From Dyadobacter diqingensis (GTDB taxonomy: Bacteria; Bacteroidota; Bacteroidia; Cytophagales; Spirosomataceae): DNA of 64,000 nt. A program made the position numbers and the translations under genes. Position 1 is the stretch's first letter, and each line of letters begins with the position of its first letter. The stretch is from positions 186,001 through 250,000 of the forward strand of contig NZ_JAMXKF010000008.1 in the NCBI RefSeq assembly GCF_024220585.1, read 5' to 3'. Below the pieces are notes generated by a model. It was not told the DNA's origin, searched no databases, and was given only the letters and a program-made list of their open reading frames with translations. Shown in pieces: positions 7,710 to 16,824 of the stretch.

Positions 7710-9324
7710 TCAGCTTATCTTTTCGTACGTATAAGGTCACATCGTCTATCGTGGAAACCAGCGTGTAGTGCTGGTGAACATACTGAGCCACCGCAGGGAA
7801 ACTATCAATTCCCTGCGTTGCCTTATCCTGCACCCACAAACTGTACTTTCCGACAGCGTCAAGAATTACGGCAGGTTTCGTTCTTTGCAGGTCACTCACG
7901 TATCGGCTCAGGTATTTATCCTGCATCGCATGTTTGAAAATGGAACGCTCCGAGTGGTTTTCAGCTGTTCCCTGAGCCAGTTGCGCCTCCACATAATACT
8001 TGCATTGCCAACCCCACACCACCATGTAATCTCCTGGTTTGGTAAATTTCTCCAAAGCTTTTACAACCGCACTTTTATCCAGTTTATTGGCCCCTCCCAC
8101 AGATTCAAAGGCATTCAGGCGGTGTTCTCTTTTATAGGATATGGCATCATTTCCGGCAAACCATAAAAGAAGTGCGACCGGAGCGGCGATAAACAAGGTG
8201 TTTCGTTTTGATATACCGTAAGCGGCGAGTAAGATCCAGGGATAGATGCAAAAATTGAGATAATGTATAAAGCTGTTTCCTGATTTTGTGGAGGAATAAA
8301 TACCAGCCAGGATCAGCAGAATGGCCGTCGAAGGGATCAGGAAGTCGTTGATCTTTTTACTGCCGGCAGAAGGACGTAAGGCATAAAATACACCCAGAAT
8401 CATCGGAATGATCAGAGTCAGCGAATAAACGGTAAAATCCCCGCTATTGGAGACCAGACTGACAAACTGCGAGGGGATCGAAAAGAAATTGTTTTCTCCA
8501 GCGTAAATGGCGTTGCCAAAAATGTAGAAGTCAAGGAAATCCTGGAAAACACCGTTGGTAAAAATCCATACAAAAGCCAGAACCGGGAAAGTTATTCCGC
8601 CTAAAAGCAAAGTCAAAAGTGGTTTGAGCTGCCGCGTACGGCCATAATATTGGTAACACAACCATAAAGCAGCGATAACTACGACCATCGCCTGAGGAAC
8701 AGACTGCAATTTGGCGAATGGCATCATACCGGCAAAAAAGCCGAGAAAGAAGGTTGTGGCTGAGGATAATAGCCTGCTTTCAGTAAGTTTTGACAGCAAC
8801 CATATCGTTAGGGCCAGGAGGAATACGGGCATCTGTTCACTGGAATAATGAACGAAATCGGTCTCCTGTGTGAATGATAGAAAAATAACCGGCGCTGTAA
8901 ATGCAACCCGCGCAGTTGACTCGCCAAACCATCTTTTCATTGCTGAGAAAATAAACAGCAAAGCTCCGATGCAACACAGCAAGCCCATCATCCGGCCAGA
9001 AGTGTAGTTGATTTGAAATCCGAATATTTTAGGAATGACAAGCAGATAATTGTCAAGGGGCCCGATGGTGGTACCATCGACAGATCGCCAATAAACAGGA
9101 TCCTGGTGAAGTGTAATCGCATGGCTGAGCATTTGGCTTTCATCGGCGTTCAGCTCTCTGTTAAGTACAATCGCAGGCATACGCATGAAGGCGAGCAGGG
9201 CAATAGAAAGTATTACAAATGCCTTCACAGGCACTTTTTTGTAAATACTCGCTAAAATGACCAGTCCGGCCAGCGAATATCCAAGAAACCAGTAAACTGT
9301 CGGAGAATTGTCGAAAGTCAGCAT
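7660..9324 (-). CDS. GT-C fold polytopic membrane glycosyltransferase (PMT/ArnT-like)
   Basis: 554 aa integral membrane protein with about ten or more hydrophobic helices over residues 1-400 and a soluble C-terminal domain of about 150 residues. The acidic pair in the first outer loop (NADESQML, about residue 58) and the loop RSVDGTTIGPLDNYLL match the GT-C/GT39 pattern of lipid-phosphate-sugar-dependent transferases. It would move a sugar from a polyprenyl carrier to a glycan, lipid or protein on the outer face; the acceptor is unknown. Only 6 bp separate it from the upstream GT2 gene, which could make the polyprenyl-phosphate sugar it uses. Its end overlaps rrf2 by 50 bp. Confidence 0.8.
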   Translation of the reverse strand: MLTFDNSPTVYWFLGYSLAGLVILASIYKKVPVKAFVILSIALLAFMRMPAIVLNRELNADESQMLSHAITLHQDPVYWRSVDGTTIGPLDNYLLVIPKIFGFQINYTSGRMMGLLCCIGALLFIFSAMKRWFGESTARVAFTAPVIFLSFTQETDFVHYSSEQMPVFLLALTIWLLSKLTESRLLSSATTFFLGFFAGMMPFAKLQSVPQAMVVVIAALWLCYQYYGRTRQLKPLLTLLLGGITFPVLAFVWIFTNGVFQDFLDFYIFGNAIYAGENNFFSIPSQFVSLVSNSGDFTVYSLTLIIPMILGVFYALRPSAGSKKINDFLIPSTAILLILAGIYSSTKSGNSFIHYLNFCIYPWILLAAYGISKRNTLFIAAPVALLLWFAGNDAISYKREHRLNAFESVGGANKLDKSAVVKALEKFTKPGDYMVVWGWQCKYYVEAQLAQGTAENHSERSIFKHAMQDKYLSRYVSDLQRTKPAVILDAVGKYSLWVQDKATQGIDSFPAVAQYVHQHYTLVSTIDDVTLYVRKDKLTSLQSAVQPRLAATNH

Positions 9325-9330
9325 ACGATC

Positions 9331-10278
9331 CTAGTTGATTGTATCTACCTTGTCTACAAAATCACGGTAATGAATGGCTGGAATAAAGTGTTGCTGTGAG
9401 CGATATTGCAGAACCATAAACACCAGAAAAAGAGAAATCAGAAACGATTGGAGCATCAGGATAATCAGGGTGCTGCCTAGCGTAGAGGCCCATCCCGGTG
9501 TAGCATTTCCAATCAGTTTGAGGAACAAAATTATGCAGATGAAGGCCACGGCCAAACCGGACATGAACATGGAAAAAATCAGGATCCTTACTGCAGTCGT
9601 GTCAACGAGTACCGATATCGCGCTTAATCCGTGTAGAACCAGCGAAACGAAATTCATTTTGCTCTCCCCCGCCAGACGGGTCGCCCGGTCTGTCGGCATG
9701 GAATCGTAAGGAATACGAGATTTGATAATGCCACCCGGATAATTGTTCCAGATTTCGGAAACGCGTACCAGATTCTGAAGCCTGTTTTTAGGCACCAGAC
9801 TGAAATTACCAAAGGTGATTACTTTACCCGTGAGCAGTTTAAAAACGTACTTGTAAATCACGTAAAAGAACCTAAAGACGAAGTTTTCGGTACGTTTGTT
9901 TCGCTGTGCGAAAATGATTTTTCCAGGAACTTCAACTGATTTTGCAACCAGTTTATTGATATCAGACGGAGCATCTTCCCCATCGGCATCCATCACAATC
10001 ACTTTATCGCAATCAATATTATCGGCTACGTAGGACAAACCGATGGCAATAGCCTTTTGGTGTCCAAGGTTGCGATAGAGGCGTAAAACCTGAATGGCTT
10101 TTCCGCCGAAAGGAACAAAAGGGTTGGTCCGGTCTATCGATGAACAATCATCTACCACGAGTATGGATGCATTTTTCAGCACGGCAGGATCCAGATCTGT
10201 GTTTATTTTCGTGATCAGCAGATTTAGAGCCTCCCAGTCGTTGTACTGAGGTATAATAATTACAAAGTTTTCCGGCAT
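9331..10278 (-). CDS. GT2 glycosyltransferase, polyprenyl-phosphate-sugar synthase-like
   Basis: 315 aa. N-terminal GT-A domain with FVIIIPQYNDWEALNLLI, LVVDDCSS (nucleotide binding) and VIVMDADGEDAP as the DxD motif (about 94-101). Two C-terminal membrane helices at about 228-255 and 270-300 are typical of GtrB/DPM1-like enzymes that load a sugar onto undecaprenyl phosphate. This fits its partner downstream (GT-C, 6 bp away), which needs such a donor. A terminator lies 16 bp upstream, so these two genes probably form a unit separate from the epimerase gene. Confidence 0.88.
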   Translation of the reverse strand: MPENFVIIIPQYNDWEALNLLITKINTDLDPAVLKNASILVVDDCSSIDRTNPFVPFGGKAIQVLRLYRNLGHQKAIAIGLSYVADNIDCDKVIVMDADGEDAPSDINKLVAKSVEVPGKIIFAQRNKRTENFVFRFFYVIYKYVFKLLTGKVITFGNFSLVPKNRLQNLVRVSEIWNNYPGGIIKSRIPYDSMPTDRATRLAGESKMNFVSLVLHGLSAISVLVDTTAVRILIFSMFMSGLAVAFICIILFLKLIGNATPGWASTLGSTLIILMLQSFLISLFLVFMVLQYRSQQHFIPAIHYRDFVDKVDTIN

Positions 10279-10293
10279 AGTGGAGATTAAAAA

Positions 10294-10336
10294 TAACCTC
10301 CGGACAAGTTAACAGATCTAACTCGTTCGGAGGTTA
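10294..10336 (-). terminator. Terminator between epimerase and GT2 genes
   Basis: On the minus strand an 18-bp stem with two mismatches (TAACCTCCGAACGAGTTA pairing with TAACTTGTCCGGAGGTTA, loop of 7), followed by five T residues. It is 15 bp after the epimerase stop codon. Confidence 0.85.
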
Positions 10337-10350
10337 CGAAAATTAACATA

Positions 10351-11424
10351 TTATTTTACACTTCCCAAACGAGAAGAAATGCCGTCGTGAATTTGTGTTA
10401 ATGTTTCAACAAGGCCATATTCCCAATTCCATCCCGGATAGTGCGCTTTGAATTTCGAAAGATCACTTACATACCAGATATGGTCACCGATACGGTTGGT
10501 TTCAGAGTATGAGTAAGAAAGTTTGTTACCCGTGATTTTTTCGCACAAAGTAATGGCTTCCAACATTGAGCAGTTTGCAAAACGGCCACCACCAGCGTTG
10601 TAAACTTCGCCCGGACGTGGGTTTTGGTAAAAATGCCAGAACATGTTTACAAGGTCATGGCTATGGATATTGTCACGAACCTGCTTGCCTTTGTATCCGA
10701 AAATCGTGTAGTGATTCCCCGTGATCGCACATTTCATCAGGTAAGCAAGGAATCCGTGCAGCTGAGCACCTGAGTGGTTAGGGCCTGTAAGGCATCCTCC
10801 ACGGAAAACAGCTGTTTTCATACCGAAATAACGGCCGTATTCCTGCACCATGATATCAGCAGCTACTTTCGAAGCACCAAAGATGGAGTGTTTCGTATGG
10901 TCGATGCTGTGTTGTTCGTCAATTCCGTTTTTGAAGTATGCATGATTTTCATCGATTTCCCAACGTGTTTCCAGCTCAACAAGAGGCAGATAGTTAGGAT
11001 TATCTCCGTAAACTTTGTTGGTAGATGTGAAAATAAACACAGCTTCAGGCGTGTGAAGACGGGTCATTTCAAGCATATTCAATGTTCCAACTGCATTTAC
11101 ACCGAAGTCTGTGAAAGGCTCACGGGCAGCCCAGTCGTGGCTTGGCTGTGCAGCAGCATGGATAATCAGTTTAATGTCTGTTCCGTATTCTTTAAAAATC
11201 GGTTCAAGTTGGCTAACTTCCCGAATATCTGCTGAATAGTGCTTGTAGTTAGCATAAGCGGATTCAATACGGCTCTTGTTCCATGCAGTATTTCCATCTG
11301 CTCCGAAGAAATATTCACGCAAATTATTGTCAACACCAATGATCAGGTCAAACTTATCGGCTAAAAACGCAACGGACTCACTTCCTATCAATCCGGCTGA
11401 ACCGGTAACCAATGCTATATTCAT
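10351..11424 (-). CDS. Extended-SDR sugar-nucleotide epimerase (CDP-paratose/tyvelose epimerase-like)
   Basis: 357 aa. N-terminal NAD-binding motif VTGSAGLIGSE (about 6-16), IGVDNNLREYFFG, LIIHAAAQPSH, and FTSTNKVYGDNP where the active-site Thr/Ser lies. The segment that normally reads YxxxK reads SIFGASKVAAD, so the usual catalytic Tyr is Phe; the TTT codon is clear. RGGCLTGPNHSGAQLHGFL is a substrate-side signature of this subgroup. It would interconvert or modify an NDP-sugar for envelope glycans. Monocistronic or first in the minus-strand glycan block, with a strong terminator after it. The exact sugar is unknown. Confidence 0.82.
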   Translation of the reverse strand: MNIALVTGSAGLIGSESVAFLADKFDLIIGVDNNLREYFFGADGNTAWNKSRIESAYANYKHYSADIREVSQLEPIFKEYGTDIKLIIHAAAQPSHDWAAREPFTDFGVNAVGTLNMLEMTRLHTPEAVFIFTSTNKVYGDNPNYLPLVELETRWEIDENHAYFKNGIDEQHSIDHTKHSIFGASKVAADIMVQEYGRYFGMKTAVFRGGCLTGPNHSGAQLHGFLAYLMKCAITGNHYTIFGYKGKQVRDNIHSHDLVNMFWHFYQNPRPGEVYNAGGGRFANCSMLEAITLCEKITGNKLSYSYSETNRIGDHIWYVSDLSKFKAHYPGWNWEYGLVETLTQIHDGISSRLGSVK

Positions 11425-11851
11425 ATTAAGTATTAAATACGGTTTTTAAATGTGGTATTAAAATAATACTATATTTTCGATGTGTATATTAAGGATGTAA
11501 AGTAAATTAAAAACGAACAATTATCCCAACCGCTTGCTCAAGTGGTACGAAAATTAACTTTCATTTTTTATTAGAAATGATTCAACGGCGACGATTATGT
11601 TAGATTTTCAGCCGTTTACAAAATAATTGATCTATTTCGGAAAAAAATTTCTATTCTCGTTCGCACTTCTATAATTTTACAGAAAATTACCTCTCCTTAT
11701 TTGAAAGTCTTAATTTTCTACAATATTGTTGAAAAGAATTAAGGCGCCTCATTGATATTTTATAACGGACTTAAGGCTCGTTGTGGTGTAAAAAATATGC
11801 ATTACATGATCCTTCCTGCCTTTGCGGGTATTATCCTTGTGCTCTAAACAT
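11425..11851. other. AT-rich divergent intergenic region
   Basis: 427 bp between the divergent epimerase and GT-C genes. It is strongly AT-rich with no convincing ORF, RNA or long repeat. It should hold promoters for both genes: TGCCTTTG at 11816-11823 is one base off the TAnnTTTG box and about 28 bp before the ATG at 11852. Confidence 0.5.
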
Positions 11852-13195
11852 ATGTTTAAACAATTGACTGCCATTTTGGGAAGAGATAACTTATTGGGTT
11901 ATCTGTTGCTGGCTGGTATTGTGCTCCGCGTTTTTTTGTATTTCACATTACCCGGCTTTGGTGTCGATGCACATGGCGAAGTAATTAATTTCATTGTTGA
12001 AAAAGGCAGGTTGCCATTGACCCGTGAAGTATTCTGTGCGATGCACCCGCCGCTTTATTATCTTTTGGCATTACCGTTTTTCTATTTTGACAATGTGCAC
12101 AGCCAAAAGATAACGCAGATATTTTCACTTTTGCTGGCTTGCGGAAACCTGTACCTTCTCTATCTTTTGTGTAAGAAGCTGCTGCCCAATATTCTTGCAA
12201 GGAATATATCTTTTCTGCTGGCGGTATCGCTGCATTCGTTTGTTACCTTTTCACTTTATGTCTCCAATGATACCCTGGCGTATTTTTTAGGAACCTGCAT
12301 CTTTTATGCACTTCACCGCTATATAGGGAAACCGGATCTGAAAAATGAAGTCATTCTTGCTGCGCTGCTGGGTCTTGGTTTGTTAACAAAAGGTACATTT
12401 CTGGCTTTTGGGCCGGTGTTGGGGCTGGTTGTGATATTGTCGCTGTGGAAAAAGGAGGTACCTGTCAAAAACATTTTGGGAAGACTCGTGCTTTTTGGCT
12501 TTGTCACCTTTTTGCTCGGTTCATATAAATATCTGGAAAACTATTACGCCGAGCACCGGTTTATTGCCCATAATATTGATTTCTTTTACTACATGCCGGC
12601 GAATACCTTTATCGGCATCAAAAGCATTCTGTATTTCAACTTAAAACAGCTGGTCAAATACCCTACATTTTTTCAGGGCGATCCAATACTCGAACATGTT
12701 TACCCGATCATATTTTATGCCACTTTCTGGTACAAATTCTGTGAGCCGTTAAACGGGTTTGAACTTGGTTCCAGAACCTCTTTCAAATACATTGGGAGCG
12801 TGATCTACATCGTTGGACTTATTCCCTCCGTACTTATTTTGCTGGGTGCGTTCCTGAAATCGGTGTCAGTATTTAAATTTATTGGTAAGCTGAAATCAGC
12901 GGAAAAGGCATCTTTTGAGAAAGGACTTGAAGAAGCTGCCTGGTTAGGTATCTTAGTTTTAAGTATTTTGCTCGTCATTATTGCGGGCGTTAAGTACAAT
13001 GTCTGGGTTTGTTTTCAGTCCCGTTTATTTCTTCAGGCCTTCTTCCCGATTGTCTGGATTTTGTATGCAGGATTAAATTTTATTCGCGAAAAGTCGCCGC
13101 TCGCATTTAACCTCAGCATTTTATCCATGCTTTCGATCTCAGTTTTATACTTCGTTTATTATTTGACGGAAGGTATTCACATCCTTTCGCTATAA
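11852..13195 (+). CDS. GT-C-like polytopic membrane protein
   Basis: 447 aa from ATG 11852; an in-frame TTG 30 bp earlier is less likely because it adds a polar, cysteine-containing leader and overlaps the probable -7 box. About ten membrane helices. Features of the GT39/PMT superfamily are FGVDAHGEVINF in the first outer loop (acidic residue) and MHPPLYYLLALPFF (the HPPxYY motif). Likely a transferase that uses a polyprenyl-linked sugar. It lacks the soluble C-terminal domain of the 7660-9324 protein. Followed directly by a bidirectional terminator. Confidence 0.78.
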   Translation: MFKQLTAILGRDNLLGYLLLAGIVLRVFLYFTLPGFGVDAHGEVINFIVEKGRLPLTREVFCAMHPPLYYLLALPFFYFDNVHSQKITQIFSLLLACGNLYLLYLLCKKLLPNILARNISFLLAVSLHSFVTFSLYVSNDTLAYFLGTCIFYALHRYIGKPDLKNEVILAALLGLGLLTKGTFLAFGPVLGLVVILSLWKKEVPVKNILGRLVLFGFVTFLLGSYKYLENYYAEHRFIAHNIDFFYYMPANTFIGIKSILYFNLKQLVKYPTFFQGDPILEHVYPIIFYATFWYKFCEPLNGFELGSRTSFKYIGSVIYIVGLIPSVLILLGAFLKSVSVFKFIGKLKSAEKASFEKGLEEAAWLGILVLSILLVIIAGVKYNVWVCFQSRLFLQAFFPIVWILYAGLNFIREKSPLAFNLSILSMLSISVLYFVYYLTEGIHILSL

Positions 13196-13224
13196 TATTT
13201 ACCAGAAATTCGGGCATAAAAAAA

Positions 13225-13249
13225 GATATCCTCAATTTTTGAGGATATC
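13225..13249. terminator. Bidirectional terminator
   Basis: Perfect 11-bp stem GATATCCTCAA / TTGAGGATATC with a 3-nt loop. T-rich on the plus side (TGTTTT) and seven T on the minus side. It serves the GT-C gene and the convergent lipoprotein gene. Confidence 0.9.
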
Positions 13250-13283
13250 CTGTTTTATGATATTAACCTGCTAAGAGACCGTG

Positions 13284-13535
13284 TTATTGTTTCACAACTG
13301 CACTACCTGCACCGTCATACAACTTAGCACGGATTGCGTTGACACGTGGCTCAAGCTCAGGATTTGCTTCGTATTTATTAGCCATTTGACGTGGCAAAGA
13401 ATCAGGGCTTACTCCGTAAACATACTGATTGTCTGCATTTGGGTCTTTTTGCTCTTTGTGGTTATATTTTTGATAATCACAAGAAGATAACAATGCGATA
13501 CATGCCACAAAGGCGGCTATTTTACTAAATTTCAT
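13284..13535 (-). CDS. Small lipoprotein of unknown function
   Basis: 83 aa from ATG 13535 (an ATG five codons earlier, 13550, is also possible). MKFSKIAAFVACIALLSSC is a clear lipoprotein signal with lipobox LSSC. The mature part is short, polar and proline/asparagine-rich (DPNADNQYVYG, PDSLPRQMANKYE). I do not recognise the family. Alone between the bidirectional terminator and the M3 peptidase gene. Confidence 0.7.
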   Translation of the reverse strand: MKFSKIAAFVACIALLSSCDYQKYNHKEQKDPNADNQYVYGVSPDSLPRQMANKYEANPELEPRVNAIRAKLYDGAGSAVVKQ

Positions 13536-13611
13536 CTCTCTGCTGTTCATAGTAATACGCACAAAAATAACCGCCTTTTCCATAACCACCAAACGGATAG
13601 GAGTTGAATTA

Positions 13612-15342
13612 TTAAATTTTTAATCTTTCTAATTCATTATGGACGAATTGCATGAGTTCTGTTATATATTTCCTTGAAAAATCAAATGGAATATTGGCAG
13701 CCTGATAAATTTCTGTAATCGGCGCGGTGTAGCCCAATTTCAAAGCATCAAGGTATCCTTTCAGTCCTTTTTCCGGGTTTTCACGATAGTTTTTCCAAAC
13801 ACCGATCGCTCCCAATTGTGCAATTCCGTATTCAATGTAATAGAAAGGTACTTCATAAATATGAAGCTGACGCTGCCACAGATATTCCCGGAAAGATTCC
13901 AGTTCTGACCAGTCCATAACCTCGTCCGTAAATTCCTGATAAATTTTCACCCAGGCCTCTGTCCGTTCTGTTGCGGTATGCGTTGGGTTTTCATACATCC
14001 AGTGCTGAAACTTATCCACGGTAGCTACCCAGGGTAATGTCTCAATGATCGATTCCAGATGCTGGATTTTGGCGCGACGAAGGTCATCATCATTGTCGAA
14101 AAACTCATCCCAAAAGTCCATCGTGATCAATTCCATCGACATGGAAGCCAATTCGGCAACTTCGGAAGGCGTGTGTTTGAAGGAATTCAAAGCCAGGTCG
14201 CGGGTTACCAGCGAGTGTACCGCATGCCCTCCCTCGTGCAATAACGTCACCATATCGCGAAGGTTCGAGGTTGCGTTCATGAAAATAAACGGCACACCGA
14301 TTTCTTCCAGTGGATAATTGTAACCACCGGGTGCTTTTCCTTTCCTTGATTCCAGATCCAGATGTTTCATGTTTTTCATGATCTGAAGGCAGTTGCCAAG
14401 GAATGGGTCCAAACGGCTGAAACAGCGTATGGTTTTATCAAGCAGTTCTTCTCCGCTGGTGAAAGGCTTCAAAGGTGGCAATCCTTTCGGATCTACTTTT
14501 GTATCCCATGGGCGCAGCTGTTCAACTTTCAGGGCATTTTTCCGATTGCCGGCCATATCGTTCAAAAGAGGGACGACAGCTTCCTTCACCGAAGTATGGA
14601 AATTAAAACAGTCCTGCGGCGTGTAGTCAAAACGTCCCATGGCTGCAAACATATAGTCACGATAGTTTGCAAATCCAGCGTTTTTCCCAACCTGATCCCG
14701 CAGCGTCACCAGTTTATTCAATAGCTCATCCAGCGTTTCATGATCCTGAAAACGTCTTTCAGCAACGGCACGCCACGCTTCTTCACGCACGGCTCTATCG
14801 GCAGACTGCAGGCGGTCAGAGGCCTTCTGCAATGTCATTTCTTCTCCGTCGAGCGTAACGGTCATGGCACCGGCCACTGCACCATATTTCCGCTCCTCGG
14901 TCTGCATTTCCGTCTGAAGCGGAATGTTTTCTTCGCGGAATAATTCAATTGCTTTTTTCATGCTGCGGATTGTAATCGCAAATCCCTGATCTGTCAATTC
15001 GGTCAGAAATGGACTTTCCACAGCTTTTTTATCCAGCTGATTTCCGTATTCGGCAAGTTTTGGTTGTATTTCGGTAATGAAAAATTGTAAGGCATTGATC
15101 AGCCCGGTGTTGGCAGTATCGCAGGTTTGACGAATATATCGCCAGGCGAAATTTTCCGACAAGTAAGATTCCAGCTCGCTTCTGTCCAAAAACCACTGGC
15201 GCAGGTCCGATGCTGAGTTTATTTCCCGGGCGATCAGATTATCGTAAAACGGCTGAAGGTCATCCCATTTTTTTAGATCAAATTCTTCTCCTATAAAAAC
15301 CCGGTTAGAACGGGTCAACGTGGTAGTTTCCTGATTTATCAT
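13612..15342 (-). CDS. M3-family oligoendopeptidase (PepF-like)
   Basis: 576 aa from ATG 15342, chosen because a good ribosome site (AGGAAAG) lies just before it and the longer reading adds unrelated residues. Zinc site LLHEGGHAVHS (H369, E370, H373), with the third ligand probably Glu in PSEVAELASMSMEL. Thermolysin-like M3 peptidases cleave short peptides in the cytoplasm. It follows the MNIO partner gene by 62 bp in the same direction, so it may be the last gene of that operon. A role in trimming a leader peptide is possible but is only inferred from position, since PepF-like enzymes are also general peptidases. Confidence 0.9.
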   Translation of the reverse strand: MINQETTTLTRSNRVFIGEEFDLKKWDDLQPFYDNLIAREINSASDLRQWFLDRSELESYLSENFAWRYIRQTCDTANTGLINALQFFITEIQPKLAEYGNQLDKKAVESPFLTELTDQGFAITIRSMKKAIELFREENIPLQTEMQTEERKYGAVAGAMTVTLDGEEMTLQKASDRLQSADRAVREEAWRAVAERRFQDHETLDELLNKLVTLRDQVGKNAGFANYRDYMFAAMGRFDYTPQDCFNFHTSVKEAVVPLLNDMAGNRKNALKVEQLRPWDTKVDPKGLPPLKPFTSGEELLDKTIRCFSRLDPFLGNCLQIMKNMKHLDLESRKGKAPGGYNYPLEEIGVPFIFMNATSNLRDMVTLLHEGGHAVHSLVTRDLALNSFKHTPSEVAELASMSMELITMDFWDEFFDNDDDLRRAKIQHLESIIETLPWVATVDKFQHWMYENPTHTATERTEAWVKIYQEFTDEVMDWSELESFREYLWQRQLHIYEVPFYYIEYGIAQLGAIGVWKNYRENPEKGLKGYLDALKLGYTAPITEIYQAANIPFDFSRKYITELMQFVHNELERLKI

Positions 15343-15404
15343 CTTTCCTTTGATTGCGATAATTTGTTGTTCAAAGGTAACATGGAATTGCCGGAATCTG
15401 AAAG

Positions 15405-15986
15405 TTATCGGTGGATATCCCGACACATTACTGGGGCAATTGATTCTGTGGGCGTTATTTCTTCTACCTCGAACGCACCGATGATTTTGTCTGAGATGAT
15501 CATGCGGTAGCGGCCTGACAGGATTGATTCGCCCGACAAATTGCCCTGGATCAGGGCATGAATTACCGGAAGCGGGTCACAAGGCCAGGTGATGTCATCT
15601 TCATACATTTCGTCTTTGTTGATGGCCATCATGCCGAGTTCAAAACGGGCGATGACGGATGTCAGGCCGATGGTATGCCCGATCAGCCATTTTAAAAAAT
15701 GCGGTCCGATTTCTTCTATAAAAGAAGAGTGGTTATTCGATTGATAATAGCTGGCTGTTGTGGTCTCCATTTGGCCGGTGGCTTTCAGGAACCTTGCGGT
15801 AAAGAAGCAATATCTTTCCAGATGGTTTTGTCGCCACCAACGTGTTATTTCTTTAATCAGCTGTAAGTTTTCCGATCCGGCGACCTGATGAAAGTAGTTT
15901 TCATCATCCGGTTCCGGTACATAACTGTTTTTGATCAGGCCCAAAAGTTTCGTTTGCAGTTCAGCAAGTGGCAGGTGATTTTTCAT
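15405..15986 (-). CDS. DUF2063/HvfC-like partner of the MNIO enzyme
   Basis: 193 aa from ATG 15986; the longer reading adds residues encoded in the MNIO gene in another frame. Its start lies 26 bp inside the end of the MNIO gene, so translation is probably coupled. No signal or membrane helix. Helical N-terminal half (PLAELQTKLLGLIKNSYV, FLKWLIGH, SVIARFELGMMAIN) resembles the DUF2063 pattern. In known MNIO pathways (TglHI, HvfBC, ChrHI) a partner gene next to the MNIO is needed to bring the precursor to the enzyme. Sequence similarity to DUF2063 is weak to the eye; the call leans on context. Confidence 0.62.
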   Translation of the reverse strand: MKNHLPLAELQTKLLGLIKNSYVPEPDDENYFHQVAGSENLQLIKEITRWWRQNHLERYCFFTARFLKATGQMETTTASYYQSNNHSSFIEEIGPHFLKWLIGHTIGLTSVIARFELGMMAINKDEMYEDDITWPCDPLPVIHALIQGNLSGESILSGRYRMIISDKIIGAFEVEEITPTESIAPVMCRDIHR

Positions 15987-16824
15987 AAAACAGCGCTCTA
16001 AGTTTTTCAAGTTCGCCCAGAATTGCTTCCTGGCCCACGCGTTCGACAAATTCGTCCAGCAACTCATAGGTAATCGCTTTCAGATTGTCAGGATGATAGG
16101 TTTGGATGACATGTTTTGCCAGATCTATTGTCGACTGATCGGTAAGCCCGACATGAATATCAGTCATGAATCCGCTGTCCAGATATCCACTCGCCAGATG
16201 AAATTCCCTGATGTAGCTGCAATCCAGTTCCTGCAAAAACAATGTGATATCGAGCCCATGATTATGCGCGTCGCATTCGAGATTGTAGATGTCAAGAATC
16301 AAACCGCATCCGGTTTTTTTACAAATTCGGTTTAAAAAGTCAGCATGAGAATAATCACTGTGGTATTCAGGTATCAGACTCACCACATTTTCCAAAAGAA
16401 ATGGAATTTTGTATCGTTCCTGGATCGTATCCACGCGACGGCAAACCATCTCCAGCGTTTCGTTATTTCGCGGAAGGGTAATCATGGTGCCCAGATTTAC
16501 ACCGTCGACAAACATGTAAGCCAGGTGTTCACTGTGCCATTTCAGACTAAGATTTTCATATAGGTCGTCCAGCAACCGCAGGTAATTTTGAGAAAATCCG
16601 TCAAAAGAACCAATCGACAAACCGACTCCGTGAACCAGAAACTCGACCTGATTATGGACACTTTTCAGTTCGTCGAGCTTCTGTGGATTAATGCTGGCCA
16701 CCCCTTTGTAGGAAGTGGCCAGAGAATCCGGGCTGAATTCGAGGAAATCTACCACAGGAACAATCTTTTTCAGAAATTCTGGCCGGTTTCCTTCGTAAGT
16801 AGTTCCAATAAGGATCGGTTTCAT
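15961..16824 (-). CDS. DUF692 / MNIO (multinuclear non-heme iron oxidase-type) enzyme
   Basis: 287 aa, typical for the family. DUF692 proteins are TIM-barrel enzymes that use two or three irons to modify cysteine-containing peptides. Candidate metal ligands are present in order: H65 (LVHGVGLS), H97/E99/H100 (WHSEHLAY), E145-N146 (LLENV), D178/N181 (LDIYNLE), H187, E207/H209 (REFHLASG), D222/H224 (TDIHVG), E254 (TYELLDE). The start overlaps the stop of the small CxxC gene by 4 bp (ATGA) and the end overlaps the partner gene by 26 bp. That gives a tight precursor-enzyme-partner operon. The chemistry on the peptide cannot be told from sequence. Confidence 0.88.
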   Translation of the reverse strand: MKPILIGTTYEGNRPEFLKKIVPVVDFLEFSPDSLATSYKGVASINPQKLDELKSVHNQVEFLVHGVGLSIGSFDGFSQNYLRLLDDLYENLSLKWHSEHLAYMFVDGVNLGTMITLPRNNETLEMVCRRVDTIQERYKIPFLLENVVSLIPEYHSDYSHADFLNRICKKTGCGLILDIYNLECDAHNHGLDITLFLQELDCSYIREFHLASGYLDSGFMTDIHVGLTDQSTIDLAKHVIQTYHPDNLKAITYELLDEFVERVGQEAILGELEKLRALFYEKSPATC

